In this document: positions 27,532 to 35,982 of the stretch, piece after piece
How the letters are laid out: every line of letters starts with the position of its first letter
Position numbering within the stretch: position 1 is the stretch's first letter
Assembly (NCBI RefSeq): GCF_035987325.1
Contig: NZ_CP108488.1
Location: 8,060,001-8,124,000, forward strand
Length of the DNA stretch: 64,000 nucleotides
Source of the DNA: Streptomyces sp. NBC_01244
Lineage (GTDB): Bacteria > Actinomycetota > Actinomycetes > Streptomycetales > Streptomycetaceae
Direction of reading: 5' to 3'
Translations under genes and position numbers: made by a program
Notes under the pieces: model-generated
The model's database searches: none
What the model was told of the DNA's origin: nothing
The model's input: the letters and a program-made list of their open reading frames with translations, nothing else

Positions 27532-28311
27532 TTGACCACCACCGTACTGATCACAGGGGCCAGCGCCGGACTCGGCGCGGCCTTCGCCCGCGGGTTCGCC
27601 GCCAAGGGCTGCGACCTCGTCCTCGTCGCCCGGGACAAGAGCCGCCTCGAAGCCGTCGCCGCGGACCTCGCCCGGGAATTCGGCTCCGTCTGCGAGGTGT
27701 TGCCCGCCGACCTGCTCGACGCGGGCGGACTCGCGGCCGTCGCCGAGCGGCTCGCCGACCGGGCCCGGCCCGTCGACATCCTGGTGAACAACGCCGGCTT
27801 CGGACTCCCCGCGCCCTTCCCGTACAGCCCGGTCGAGGACGAGGAGCGGATGCTCGACCTGCTGGTCAAGGTGCCGCTCCGGCTCACCCACGCGGTGCTC
27901 CCCGGCCTGCGCGAGCGCCGGCGCGGCGCGGTGCTCAACGTCTCCTCGGTGGCCGGACTGCTCCCGACCGGGACCTACGGCGCCGCGAAGGCCTGGATCA
28001 CGGCCTTCAGCGAATCGCTGCGCGTGGACATGGAGCCGTACGGGGTCCGCGTGCTGGCGGTGGTGCCGGGATTCACCCGCACCGAGTTCCAGGAGCGTGC
28101 CGGGATGGACGTCACCGCCCTGCGCGACGCGGTGTGGCTGGAGCCGCACGACGTGGTGGCCCAGGCCCTGAAGGACCTGGCCCGGCGCCGGCCGGTGAGC
28201 ATCACGGGCCGGCACTACCGGGCGTACGCCCTGGCGGTGCGCCACCTCCCGCGGGCCTTCGTGGCCCGCAAGATGGCCCGCACCCGGCGCCCTCCGGCGG
28301 ACGCGGGATAA
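27532..28311 (+). CDS. SDR family NAD(P)-dependent oxidoreductase
   Basis: A 259-residue classical short-chain dehydrogenase. The cofactor motif TGASAGLG (residues 8-15), NNAG, and the catalytic Ser-Tyr-Lys set (NVSSVAGLLPTGTYGAAK) are all present. Basic residue R after the second strand (LVARDK) favours NADP(H). TTG 27532 is the only start close to AGGAAG (27516-27521); an upstream in-frame extension overlaps the previous gene. The C-terminal tail is Arg-rich. Substrate unknown. Confidence 0.88.
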   Translation: MTTTVLITGASAGLGAAFARGFAAKGCDLVLVARDKSRLEAVAADLAREFGSVCEVLPADLLDAGGLAAVAERLADRARPVDILVNNAGFGLPAPFPYSPVEDEERMLDLLVKVPLRLTHAVLPGLRERRRGAVLNVSSVAGLLPTGTYGAAKAWITAFSESLRVDMEPYGVRVLAVVPGFTRTEFQERAGMDVTALRDAVWLEPHDVVAQALKDLARRRPVSITGRHYRAYALAVRHLPRAFVARKMARTRRPPADAG

Positions 28312-28343
28312 GCCCCGCCCGTCCGCCTCCCCGTGCCGGGCCC

Positions 28344-30248
28344 TCAAGGACCGCTGATCCGGTCCAGGGCTTCCCGCGCGTCCCGGAGCAGTTCCTCGTC
28401 CATGAGGAAGCTCGCGCCGTACCGGCGGGGCGGCCCGGCCACCACGGCCCGCAGCGCCGGCAGGGCGGCCGCCGCGGGCGGGCCGATCGCCCCCAGCGCG
28501 CGCACGGTCCGCAACGTCACCTCGGTGACGCGGTGTTCGGCCAGCGGCGCCAGCTCCGGCAGCAGCGCCGTAACCGCGGGGGCCGGGTCGCCGGTGATCC
28601 GCCACCAGGCTTCGGCCGCGCCCACCCTGGTCCACTCGCCCGGGCTGTCGAGCAGGGCCCGCACCGAGTCGGCGTACGGGGCTGCGAGCGGCCCGAGGTC
28701 GGCGAGGTAGCGCAGCACCGGGCGGCCGAATCCCGCCCGGGCCGCCGGTCCGCCCGCCCCCAGCGCCAGTTCGGGGTCGCCGGTCACCCGCCAGTACGCC
28801 CAGGCCGCGGTCTGCGCACCCTGCCACGGCTTCGGCGAGCGTTCCCCGCCGGGGCCGAAGCGCCACGGGACCACGTCGCCCCGGGCGAGCCCGGCGAGCG
28901 CCCCGGCGGCGGCCGAGGCGGCCGGTCCGATCCGGCCCAGGGCCTCGGCGGCCGGACGTGCGGCCCGGCCGTCCAGCAGATCGGACAGCTCCGGCACGGC
29001 CGGAGCCGCGGCCGGGCCCCACTGGGCGAGGATCCGCAGGACCCTGTCGGCGCCGGGGGCCCCGGGACCGTGCGCGAGCCGGTCCCGGAAGACGGGCAGC
29101 AGCTCCGGTGCCCAGTGCACGGGCAGCGCGCCGACCTTCAGGAAGGAGTCCCCGAGCATCTCGCGGTACGGGGGCACCGCCCGCCGGTCTCCGATGTGGA
29201 CCAGGGCCCGTACCGCGGCGTGCGAGTCGGGCCAGACGCGACCGGCGGGCCGCTGGAGCGCGCGCACGATCCGGTCCGCGTACGGGGCCGCCGCCTTCCC
29301 GCAGTCGGCCAGCGCCATCAGTGCTTCGCCCGCGACCTCGGGCTCGTCCTCCAGTCCGCCGGCCACCGTCTCCCACAGGTGCGCCGCGGGGTGGCGCCAG
29401 GAGCGGAGCTGGAGGGCGGCCGCCCGGACGGCCTGGGTCCGCAGGGCCGGATCCCGGTGCCGGGCCAGGCCCTCGACCAGCGCTTCCCCCTCGCGCGGAT
29501 GGGCCGCGACCTGAACCGCGAACCGGTCCATCGTCGCGTAGCCCTCGGGAAACCAGGGCACCACCGGCAGCAGGCCGGTACCGATCTCGGCGAAGACCCC
29601 GGCGACGCGGCGGCCCGTGCCCTCCGCGCCTCCGGGGGCGGCCCTCAGCAGCACCACCCGCGCGGCGGCCAGTCGTACGAGGGGGTGCCGGTGGTCCAGC
29701 CAGGCCCGGGCCCACTCCGCGGCGGCCGCCCGGTCGCCCGTTCCCGACAGCACTCCCACCGCGAGCAGGTGGGAGACCAGCGCCGTCGGGTCGCGTTCCA
29801 CCGCGGCCTGCCGCCGCAGAGCGTCCAGCGTCGTGGGATCCTCGTGCCCGAGCTCGCGCAGCGCCCAGGACGCGCCGGTCCGGACCCGGGCCGACGGGTC
29901 CGACACCAGCGGGACGAGGTGGTGCGCACGGGCCGCGAAGGCGAGGAAGGTCGGGCGGTGCACGCCGACGCGGCGCTCGCCGATGCCCTGGGCGCGCCGG
30001 GCCAGCAGGCCGAGGGCCAGGGCCCGCCGGCGCCGGTCGAGGCGCGGAAGCAGCTCGATGAGCCGCCCGGTGACTTCCACGAACAGCGGCTCGTCGCTCT
30101 GCCAGCCGATCAGCTTCTCCAACCGGGCCCAGGAGGAGCGCCGCAGCCCCGGTATCCGCAGTCCGCGCAGCAGCCCGGGAACCTCCTCCCGCCCCGCCGC
30201 CACCCCTTCGAGCTCGTGCCAGGGCGTCCCGGCCCCCCGTTCGTCCAT
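28344..30248 (-). CDS. HEAT repeat domain protein
   Basis: A 634-residue all-helical solenoid. Repeated units with (D/A)PAPAV..LLPEL..L..H and RVRTGASWALRELG patterns run through most of the length, typical of HEAT/PBS-lyase-like repeats. No catalytic motif seen. Probably a protein-protein interaction scaffold; similar proteins are common and uncharacterised in Streptomyces. ATG 30248 follows TAGGCT by seven bases with no ribosome binding site, so the mRNA is probably leaderless. Confidence 0.8.
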   Translation of the reverse strand: MDERGAGTPWHELEGVAAGREEVPGLLRGLRIPGLRRSSWARLEKLIGWQSDEPLFVEVTGRLIELLPRLDRRRRALALGLLARRAQGIGERRVGVHRPTFLAFAARAHHLVPLVSDPSARVRTGASWALRELGHEDPTTLDALRRQAAVERDPTALVSHLLAVGVLSGTGDRAAAAEWARAWLDHRHPLVRLAAARVVLLRAAPGGAEGTGRRVAGVFAEIGTGLLPVVPWFPEGYATMDRFAVQVAAHPREGEALVEGLARHRDPALRTQAVRAAALQLRSWRHPAAHLWETVAGGLEDEPEVAGEALMALADCGKAAAPYADRIVRALQRPAGRVWPDSHAAVRALVHIGDRRAVPPYREMLGDSFLKVGALPVHWAPELLPVFRDRLAHGPGAPGADRVLRILAQWGPAAAPAVPELSDLLDGRAARPAAEALGRIGPAASAAAGALAGLARGDVVPWRFGPGGERSPKPWQGAQTAAWAYWRVTGDPELALGAGGPAARAGFGRPVLRYLADLGPLAAPYADSVRALLDSPGEWTRVGAAEAWWRITGDPAPAVTALLPELAPLAEHRVTEVTLRTVRALGAIGPPAAAALPALRAVVAGPPRRYGASFLMDEELLRDAREALDRISGP

Positions 30249-30255
30249 GTCCGGG

Positions 30256-30261
30256 AGCCTA
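30256..30261 (-). promoter_or_regulatory. -10 element for leaderless HEAT-repeat mRNA
   Basis: On the minus strand, TAGGCT is followed by CCCGGAC and then the ATG at 30248. This is the standard distance for transcription starting at the start codon. Confidence 0.5.
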
Positions 30262-30291
30262 ATCGACGAGGGAGGCGAGGGGCGGGGGCCC

Positions 30292-31929
30292 TCAGAGCTC
30301 GGTGACCTTGCCGTCCGCGACGTGCAGCCGGCGGGTCACCTGGACCGCGTCGAGCATCCGGCGGTCGTGGGTGACCAGCAGCAGGGTGCCCTCGTAGGAG
30401 TCCAGCGCGGACTCCAGCTGCTCGATCGCCGGCAGGTCGAGGTGGTTCGTCGGCTCGTCCAGCACCAGGAGGTTCACCCCGCGCCCCTGGAGCAGCGCCA
30501 GGGCCGCCCGGGTGCGCTCGCCGGGGGAGAGGGTGGCCGCCGGGCGGGTCACGTGCGCGGCCTTGAGTCCGAACTTGGCCAACAGGGTGCGGACTTCGGC
30601 CGGTTCGGTGTCCGGAACGGCCGCGCAGAAGGCGTCGATGAGGGGTTCGTCACCGAGGAACAGGCCGCGGGCCTGGTCGACTTCGCCGACCCGTACGCCC
30701 GAGCCGAGGGTGGCGGAGCCGGAGTCCGGGGCGAGGCGGCCCAGGAGCACGGCCAACAGGGTCGACTTCCCGGCCCCGTTGGCGCCGGTGATGGCGACCC
30801 GGTCCGCCCAGTCGATCTGCAGGCTGGCCGGTCCGAAGCTGAAGTCCCCGCGCAGGACAGCCGCTTCGCGCAGGGTGGCGACCACCGAGCCGGAGCGCGG
30901 GGCCGCCGCGATCTCCATGCGCAGCTCCCACTCCTTGCGGGGTTCTTCGACCACCTCGAGCCGCTCGATCGCGCGCTGCGTCTGGCGGGCCTTCGAGGCC
31001 TGCTTCTCGCTCGCGTCGGCGCTGAACTTCCTGGCGGACTTGTCGTTGTCGGTGGCCTTGCGCTTGGCGTTCTTCACGCCCTTGTCCATCCAGCCGCGCT
31101 GCATCGTCGCCCGGTCCTCCAGGGCGGAGCGTTTGTCGGAGTACTCGTCGTACTCCTCGCGGGCATGGTTGCGGGCCCGCTCGCGCTCCTCCAGGTAGGC
31201 GTCGTAGCCGCCGCCGTAGAGATTGATCTGCTGCTGGGCCAGGTCGAGTTCGAGGACCTTGGTGACGGTGCGCGTGAGGAACTCGCGGTCGTGGCTGATC
31301 ACGACCGTGCCGGCGCGCAGCCCCTTCACGAACTGCTCCAGGCGCTCCAGACCGTCGAGGTCGAGGTCGTTGGTGGGCTCGTCGAGCAGGAAGACGTCGT
31401 AGCGGGACAGCAGCAGCGAGGCGAGTCCGGCGCGGGCGGCCTGGCCGCCGGACAGCGCGGTCATCGGCAGGTCGAGGCCGACTGACAGCCCGAGGTCGTC
31501 GGCGACCTGCAGGGCACGCTCGTCGAGATCGGCCCCGCCGAGGTTCAGCCACCGGTCGAGGGCGTCCGCGTACGCGTCGTCCGAGCCCGGGGTGCCGTCC
31601 ACCAGACCCTGCGTCGCCGCGTCGAGTTCGGCCTGCGCCGCGGCCACACCGGTACGGCGGGCCAGGAACTCGCGGATCGACTCGCCGGGGCGCCGCTCTG
31701 GCTCCTGCGGCAGGTGGCCCACGGCCGCGGTGGGCGGGGAGAGGCGCAGCTCACCGGTCTCGGGGGCGTCCAGCCCGGCGAGCATCCGCAGCAGGGTCGA
31801 CTTCCCGGCGCCGTTGACGCCGACGAGGCCGATGACGTCGCCCGGGGCGACGACGAGGTCGAGATCGGCGAAGAGCGTGCGCTCACCGTGCGCGGCGGTG
31901 AGCTTCTTGGCGACGAGGGTTGCAGTCAT
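30292..31929 (-). CDS. ABC-F family ATP-binding protein
   Basis: A 545-residue soluble protein with two ABC domains and no membrane part. Walker A motifs are GVNGAGKST (about residue 37) and GANGAGKST (about 360); signature motifs LSGGQAARAGL and LSPGERTRAAL; Walker B VFLLDEPTNDLD and LLVLDEPTNHLD. The linker between them (about 235-310) is long and charged, as in ABC-F proteins that act on the ribosome. Could be a housekeeping translation factor or an antibiotic-resistance ribosome protector; the sequence alone does not decide. Starts nine bases after a consensus TAGAAT. Confidence 0.92.
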   Translation of the reverse strand: MTATLVAKKLTAAHGERTLFADLDLVVAPGDVIGLVGVNGAGKSTLLRMLAGLDAPETGELRLSPPTAAVGHLPQEPERRPGESIREFLARRTGVAAAQAELDAATQGLVDGTPGSDDAYADALDRWLNLGGADLDERALQVADDLGLSVGLDLPMTALSGGQAARAGLASLLLSRYDVFLLDEPTNDLDLDGLERLEQFVKGLRAGTVVISHDREFLTRTVTKVLELDLAQQQINLYGGGYDAYLEERERARNHAREEYDEYSDKRSALEDRATMQRGWMDKGVKNAKRKATDNDKSARKFSADASEKQASKARQTQRAIERLEVVEEPRKEWELRMEIAAAPRSGSVVATLREAAVLRGDFSFGPASLQIDWADRVAITGANGAGKSTLLAVLLGRLAPDSGSATLGSGVRVGEVDQARGLFLGDEPLIDAFCAAVPDTEPAEVRTLLAKFGLKAAHVTRPAATLSPGERTRAALALLQGRGVNLLVLDEPTNHLDLPAIEQLESALDSYEGTLLLVTHDRRMLDAVQVTRRLHVADGKVTEL

Positions 31930-31938
31930 GATCTGCCG

Positions 31939-31944
31939 ATTCTA
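31939..31944 (-). promoter_or_regulatory. -10 element of the ABC-F gene
   Basis: TAGAAT on the minus strand, nine bases before ATG 31929. No ribosome binding site intervenes, so the leader is at most a few bases. Confidence 0.5.
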
Positions 31945-31994
31945 TCCGCGCCCCCACCCCCGCCCTCGCCGCCCCGGTCGGCGGGCGGAGGCGG

Positions 31995-32567
31995 TCAGGG
32001 GCCCAGGAGGCGCGGGGCCGCCCACAGCGCCGCCACCGACGCGGCGAGCGCCGGGACGGTGGTCAGGAGCCCGAGCCGGGTGAAGTCCCGGAGCGTCACC
32101 AGATCCGCGCCGCCGCCGTCCCCGTGCAGGATCCGCCGCCGGAGCAGCGTGGCCGGCGAGCCCGCGTAGGTCGGGTTCGGCCCGATGTTCACCCCGATCA
32201 GCACGGCCGGCACCGGCCCCGCGCCGCCGGCCGAGGCCACCGGGAGCAGGGCGAGCACGGCGGGCAGGTTGTCGATCAGGTTGGCCAGGACCGCGGCCAC
32301 CGCCGCCACCGCGAGCAGCGCGGGCAGCGAGTCCCCGGCCGGGGTCACCCGCTCCAGGCCGTCCCCGGGGCCGTGGTCCACGACGGCCCGCACCACCACC
32401 CCCAGCGCCAGTACGAACAGGCAGAAGGCCGGCGCCGCCGAGCCGAGGATCCGGCGCCACCGGGGTCAGCAGCACCACGGTGGCGTCCAGGCTGAGCGCG
32501 GCGGTGACCACGGAGGCCACGGCCTCCGGCAGCCCGCGCGGGCGCAGCACGGCGAAGGCCGGCACCC
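31995..32567 (-). pseudogene. decayed ArsB/SLC13-type permease
   Basis: The 3' part (31995 to about 32455) encodes a normal C-terminal permease region: a helix, LANLIDNLPAVLALLPV, GVNIGPNPTYAGSPATLL and a final helix. Upstream, a different frame reads PRGLPEAVA joined directly to SVVTAALSLDATVVLLTPV, which in intact ArsB-type proteins are about 80 residues apart. Another block of roughly 100 or more residues and one frame change separate these pieces from the C-terminal part. So at least two internal deletions and a frameshift have destroyed the gene. Its original role was probably arsenite or anion export. Confidence 0.75.
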
Positions 32568-32641
32568 CGGGGCATGACCGGATAGGTGGGGTGCACGTCA
32601 TTGCAGCCGCGGGAGGGGTGCCACACGATGAGGTCATGCCG

Positions 32642-33598
32642 ATGCGAAACGTGCTCGTCGTCCTCTACGACGGCGTGCAGAGCCTGGACGTCACGGGGCC
32701 GATGGAGGTGTTCTCCGGCGCCGAGCGCCACCCCGGACCGGCGCGGTACGCGCTGCGCACCGTCTCGCCGGGCGGCGCCCCGGTCCGTACGAGCAGCGGA
32801 CTGCGGCTCGTCCCGGACGGTGCCCTGGAGGACGAGAGCCCGGGAGCCGGGACCACGCTCCTGGTGCCGGGCGGGCGGTACACCGCGGACTTCGCGCCCG
32901 GACTCACCGACTGGCTCCGCGCGTACGGGGCGTCCGCGGAGCGGCTGGTGTCGGTGTGCACCGGGGGCCTGCTGCTGGCCGAGGCCGGGCTGCTGGACGG
33001 ACGGCGCGCGACGACGCACTGGTACGTGTGCGAGCGGATGGCCCGGGACTACCCGGCCGTCACGGTGGAGCCCGACCCGATCTACGTCCGGGACGGGCCG
33101 GTGTCCACCTCGGCCGGGGTCACCGCGGGCATCGACCTCGCGCTGGCGCTGGTGGAGGAGGACCACGGACGGGAGCTGGCACTGTCCGTCGCGCGGCACT
33201 TGGTGGTCTTCCTGCGGCGGCCCGGCAACCAGGCGCAGTTCAGCGCGCAGCTCGCGGCGCAGACGGCGCTGCGGGAGCCGCTGCGGGACGTGCAGCACTG
33301 GATCACGGAGCACCCGGGGGAGGACCTGAGAGTGGAGGTCCTCGCCGCGCGGGCCGCGCTGTCGACCCGGCACTTCGCGCGGGCCTTCCAGGCGGAGACG
33401 GGGGTGACGCCGGGGCGGTACGTGGAGCGGGTACGGGTGGAGCACGCGCGGCGGCTGCTCGAGGAGGGCGGCGAGGGCGTCGCCCAGATATCCCGGGCCT
33501 GCGGCTACGGCAACCCGGAGGCCCTGCGCCGCGCTTTCGTGAAGACCCTGGGCCAGCCCCCGTCCGAGTACCGCCGCCGTTTCGGCACCCCCCACTGA
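32642..33598 (+). CDS. GlxA family transcriptional regulator (DJ-1/PfpI + AraC)
   Basis: A 318-residue regulator. Residues about 1-165 are a DJ-1/PfpI-like domain with the nucleophile-elbow SVCTGGLLLAEAGLLDG; residues about 215-315 are two AraC HTH motifs (STRHFARAFQAETGVTPGRY and ISRACGYGNPEALRRAF). It probably senses a small molecule through the N-terminal domain. ATG 32642 has AGG eight bases upstream; ATG 32636 is two codons earlier. The next gene encodes a stand-alone PfpI protein, a likely target. Confidence 0.92.
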   Translation: MRNVLVVLYDGVQSLDVTGPMEVFSGAERHPGPARYALRTVSPGGAPVRTSSGLRLVPDGALEDESPGAGTTLLVPGGRYTADFAPGLTDWLRAYGASAERLVSVCTGGLLLAEAGLLDGRRATTHWYVCERMARDYPAVTVEPDPIYVRDGPVSTSAGVTAGIDLALALVEEDHGRELALSVARHLVVFLRRPGNQAQFSAQLAAQTALREPLRDVQHWITEHPGEDLRVEVLAARAALSTRHFARAFQAETGVTPGRYVERVRVEHARRLLEEGGEGVAQISRACGYGNPEALRRAFVKTLGQPPSEYRRRFGTPH

Positions 33599-33645
33599 CC
33601 ACCGGACCCGCACCCGGCGGGCCCGACAACCGCTCCGGAGGAGCC

Positions 33646-34287
33646 ATGCAGATCGCCGTACTGCTCTACGACGGATTCACCGCCCTCGACGCCATCGGGC
33701 CCTTCGACACCCTCGGCCGCCTCCAGGGCGCCGAGACCGTGTTCGTGGCCGAGCGGCCGGGGCCCGTACGGACCGACCAGAAGTCGCTCGCACTCGTCGC
33801 CGACAAGGGGCTCGACGAGGTGACCCGGCCGGACATCGTCCTCGTGCCCGGCGGGGTGGTCACCGACCGGGAGATGAAGAACACGGTGGTCCTCGACTGG
33901 CTGCGGACCGTCGACGCCACCAGCACGTGGACCACCTCCGTCTGCTCCGGCTCGACGCTGCTCGCCGCCGCGGGCCTGCTCGACGGGCGCCGGGCCACCA
34001 GCCACTGGCTGTACCTGGACCGGCTGCCCCCCTACGGGGCGGAGCCCACCTCGGAGCGGGTGGTCTTCGACGGGAAGTACGTGACGGCCGCCGGGGTGTC
34101 CGCGGGGATCGACATGGGGCTCGCGCTGCTCGGCCGCATCGCGGGAGACGAGTACGCGCAGACCGTGCAGCTGATGACCGAGTACGACCCGCAGCCGCCC
34201 TACGACGCGGGCTCCCCCGAGAAGGCGCCCGCCGAGATCGTCGCGCTGCTCCGCTCGCTCACTCCCAAGGCCTCGCCCCATCCGTAG
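33646..34287 (+). CDS. DJ-1/PfpI family protein
   Basis: A 213-residue single-domain DJ-1/PfpI protein resembling isonitrile hydratase (InhA). The cysteine is in SVCSGSTLLAAAGLLDG, followed by the ATSHWLY block; the acidic residue near the N terminus is in ALDAIGPFD. It may hydrate an isonitrile or act on a related small molecule. GGAGGAG lies five bases before ATG 33646. It follows the GlxA-type regulator by 47 bases and its sequence resembles that protein's sensor domain, suggesting a shared ligand. Confidence 0.85.
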   Translation: MQIAVLLYDGFTALDAIGPFDTLGRLQGAETVFVAERPGPVRTDQKSLALVADKGLDEVTRPDIVLVPGGVVTDREMKNTVVLDWLRTVDATSTWTTSVCSGSTLLAAAGLLDGRRATSHWLYLDRLPPYGAEPTSERVVFDGKYVTAAGVSAGIDMGLALLGRIAGDEYAQTVQLMTEYDPQPPYDAGSPEKAPAEIVALLRSLTPKASPHP

Positions 34288-34294
34288 GCCTCGC

Positions 34295-35044
34295 TCACTC
34301 CGAAGGAGGAGTCCAGGTGAAGGCGGGCGGGCGCCGCTCCAGGAAGGCGGCCACACCCTCCGCGATGTCGCCGCTCGCGGCGGCCTGGGCGGCCCAGTGG
34401 GCGTCCCGGTCCGTGCGGCCGTCCGCGAACTCCTTCGCCGAACTCTGCGTGAGCTGGGAGCGGGTGGCCAGGATCCGGGCGAACTCCGTCACCCGCTTGG
34501 CCAGGTGCCCCGCAGGGAGCAGCTCGTCCAGCAGCCCGGTGCGCAGTGCCCGCTCGGCGTCGATCAACTCGGCTGAGAAGAGCAGGTACTTGGCGGCAGC
34601 CGGGCCCACCAGGGAGGTCAGGCGCCGGGTGGACGAGGCCGGGTACACGATGCCCAGCTTCGCCGGCGTCACCCCGAAAGAGGCACCCTCCTCCGCGAAG
34701 CGCAGATCGCAGGCGGCGGCCAGCTGACTTCCCCCGCCCACGCAGAACCCGCGGATCGCGGCGAGCGTGGGCTTGGGGAAGGCGGCGAGCGCCTCCTCCG
34801 CCGCCACGGCCAGGGCCTGCGGGTCCTCGCCCCCGGTCAGCGAGGAGATGTCGGCCCCCGCGCAGAAGGTCTCGCCGGCCCCCGTCAGGACCAGCACCCG
34901 TACGGCGGGATCCGCCGCGAGCCCGGCCAGCAGCTCCGGCAGGGCGCGCCACATCGCGGCCGTCATGGCGTTGCGCTTGGCGGGGTGCGAGATCACGACG
35001 GTGGCGACCCCGTCGGCGACGGAGGAGAGCAGGGCGGCGTCCAT
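34295..35044 (-). CDS. enoyl-CoA hydratase/isomerase family protein lacking both classical glutamates
   Basis: A 249-residue crotonase-fold protein. The oxyanion-hole regions (CAGADISSL and FCVGGGSQLAAACD) are intact. However, the two catalytic glutamates of enoyl-CoA hydratase are replaced: Gln in GGGSQLAAA where GGCE is usual, and Ala in FGVTPAKLG where QPE is usual. It is therefore probably not a hydratase; isomerase, decarboxylase or thioesterase activity is possible. ATG 35044 lies seven bases after TAGCAT on the minus strand, so the mRNA is probably leaderless. Convergent with the PfpI gene, seven bases away. Confidence 0.82.
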   Translation of the reverse strand: MDAALLSSVADGVATVVISHPAKRNAMTAAMWRALPELLAGLAADPAVRVLVLTGAGETFCAGADISSLTGGEDPQALAVAAEEALAAFPKPTLAAIRGFCVGGGSQLAAACDLRFAEEGASFGVTPAKLGIVYPASSTRRLTSLVGPAAAKYLLFSAELIDAERALRTGLLDELLPAGHLAKRVTEFARILATRSQLTQSSAKEFADGRTDRDAHWAAQAAASGDIAEGVAAFLERRPPAFTWTPPSE

Positions 35045-35051
35045 GCGCCGG

Positions 35052-35057
35052 ATGCTA
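35052..35057 (-). promoter_or_regulatory. -10 element for leaderless crotonase-family mRNA
   Basis: TAGCAT on the minus strand, then CCGGCGC and ATG 35044. TTGATC lies 20 bases upstream as a distant -35. Confidence 0.45.
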
Positions 35058-35168
35058 TCCCGGACGGTCAAACCTATGATCAAGAGACCGGTACCCGGCA
35101 GCTCGGTTGACCGGCATGCAGTCGCGGGGTCCAGAAGGTCCGTCGGGGGCAGCTGAAAGGTGGCGTCC

Positions 35169-35888
35169 ATGGGCGCAGACCGTGCCGAGCGTGCGGACCG
35201 TACGGGTCCACAGGACATCAAGGCCGACAAGAAGAAGGTCAGCCGCAGCTTCGCGTGGATGGCCCTGCTCGGGGCGCTCCTGGTGGTGGCCGGGCTGGTG
35301 GGCCTCGTCTACACCGGCGTCGCCACCCTGACCACGATGTTCCTCTTCGGCTGGCTGTTGCTGGCCGGCGGCGTCGTGGGCCTGCTCCAGGCGATCCAGT
35401 CACGCAAGAGCAACTACTTCTGGCTCGCCGTGATCGTCGCCGCGATCAACATCGCGGCCGGTTTCGTGATCCTGCGCCGCCCGGAGGCGAGCGCGGAGGC
35501 GCTCACCATGTTCGCCGCGCTGCTGTTCCTCACCGGCGGGGTGTTCCGGCTGGCCGGCGCCGTCGTGGTGCGCGGCGCGCACCTCGGGCTGACCCTGGTC
35601 CAGGGCGCCTTCGGCATCCTGCTGGGCCTCCTGATCCTCGCCAACTGGCCCGGCAGCAGCCTGTACGTGATCGGAGCGTTCTTCTCCCTCGCGCTGCTGT
35701 TCGACGGCCTGAGTCTGATCGCCGTGGGCATGGGAGCCCGCCGCATCCTGGGCTTGGTCAGGGACGACGAGGTTCCGGTGACGCCCGCAGGGGCGGGAGC
35801 GGCCGCGCCCGAGACGGGCCAGGCGCCCGAGACGGGCCAGGCGGCCGAGAAGCTTCCCCCGGAAGATCAGGAACGGTCGAACAACTGA
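35169..35888 (+). CDS. HdeD family membrane protein (DUF308)
   Basis: A 239-residue membrane protein with six predicted helices between residues about 30 and 200, in the paired arrangement of DUF308/HdeD proteins. The N terminus is charged, and the cytoplasmic tail contains a short duplicated ETGQA unit. In E. coli HdeD aids acid resistance; in actinobacteria the role is unknown. ATG 35169 follows GAAAGG at a good distance; a GTG at 35160 is less likely. Confidence 0.85.
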   Translation: MGADRAERADRTGPQDIKADKKKVSRSFAWMALLGALLVVAGLVGLVYTGVATLTTMFLFGWLLLAGGVVGLLQAIQSRKSNYFWLAVIVAAINIAAGFVILRRPEASAEALTMFAALLFLTGGVFRLAGAVVVRGAHLGLTLVQGAFGILLGLLILANWPGSSLYVIGAFFSLALLFDGLSLIAVGMGARRILGLVRDDEVPVTPAGAGAAAPETGQAPETGQAAEKLPPEDQERSNN

Positions 35889-35928
35889 CTCTGTCATACG
35901 CCAGCGGTCAGAAAGTGTCCGATTGATG

Positions 35929-35943
35929 CTGACTTCTGGTCAG
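35929..35943. repeat. short inverted repeat between hdeD-like and HATPase genes
   Basis: CTGAC-TTCTG-GTCAG, perfect 5-bp arms, 40 bases after the HdeD stop and 40 before the HATPase start. It may be an operator for the latter; weak evidence. Confidence 0.3.
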
Positions 35944-35982
35944 TGGTCGGGCTCGGAGCGGTCCGGTCCCCACTCTTGACGT

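Noticed and set aside
27463..29715. 750-codon minus-strand frame covering SDR and HEAT genes
   Set aside because: Shadow of the HEAT-repeat frame and of the SDR gene; its composition is typical of an off-frame reading of GC-rich DNA.
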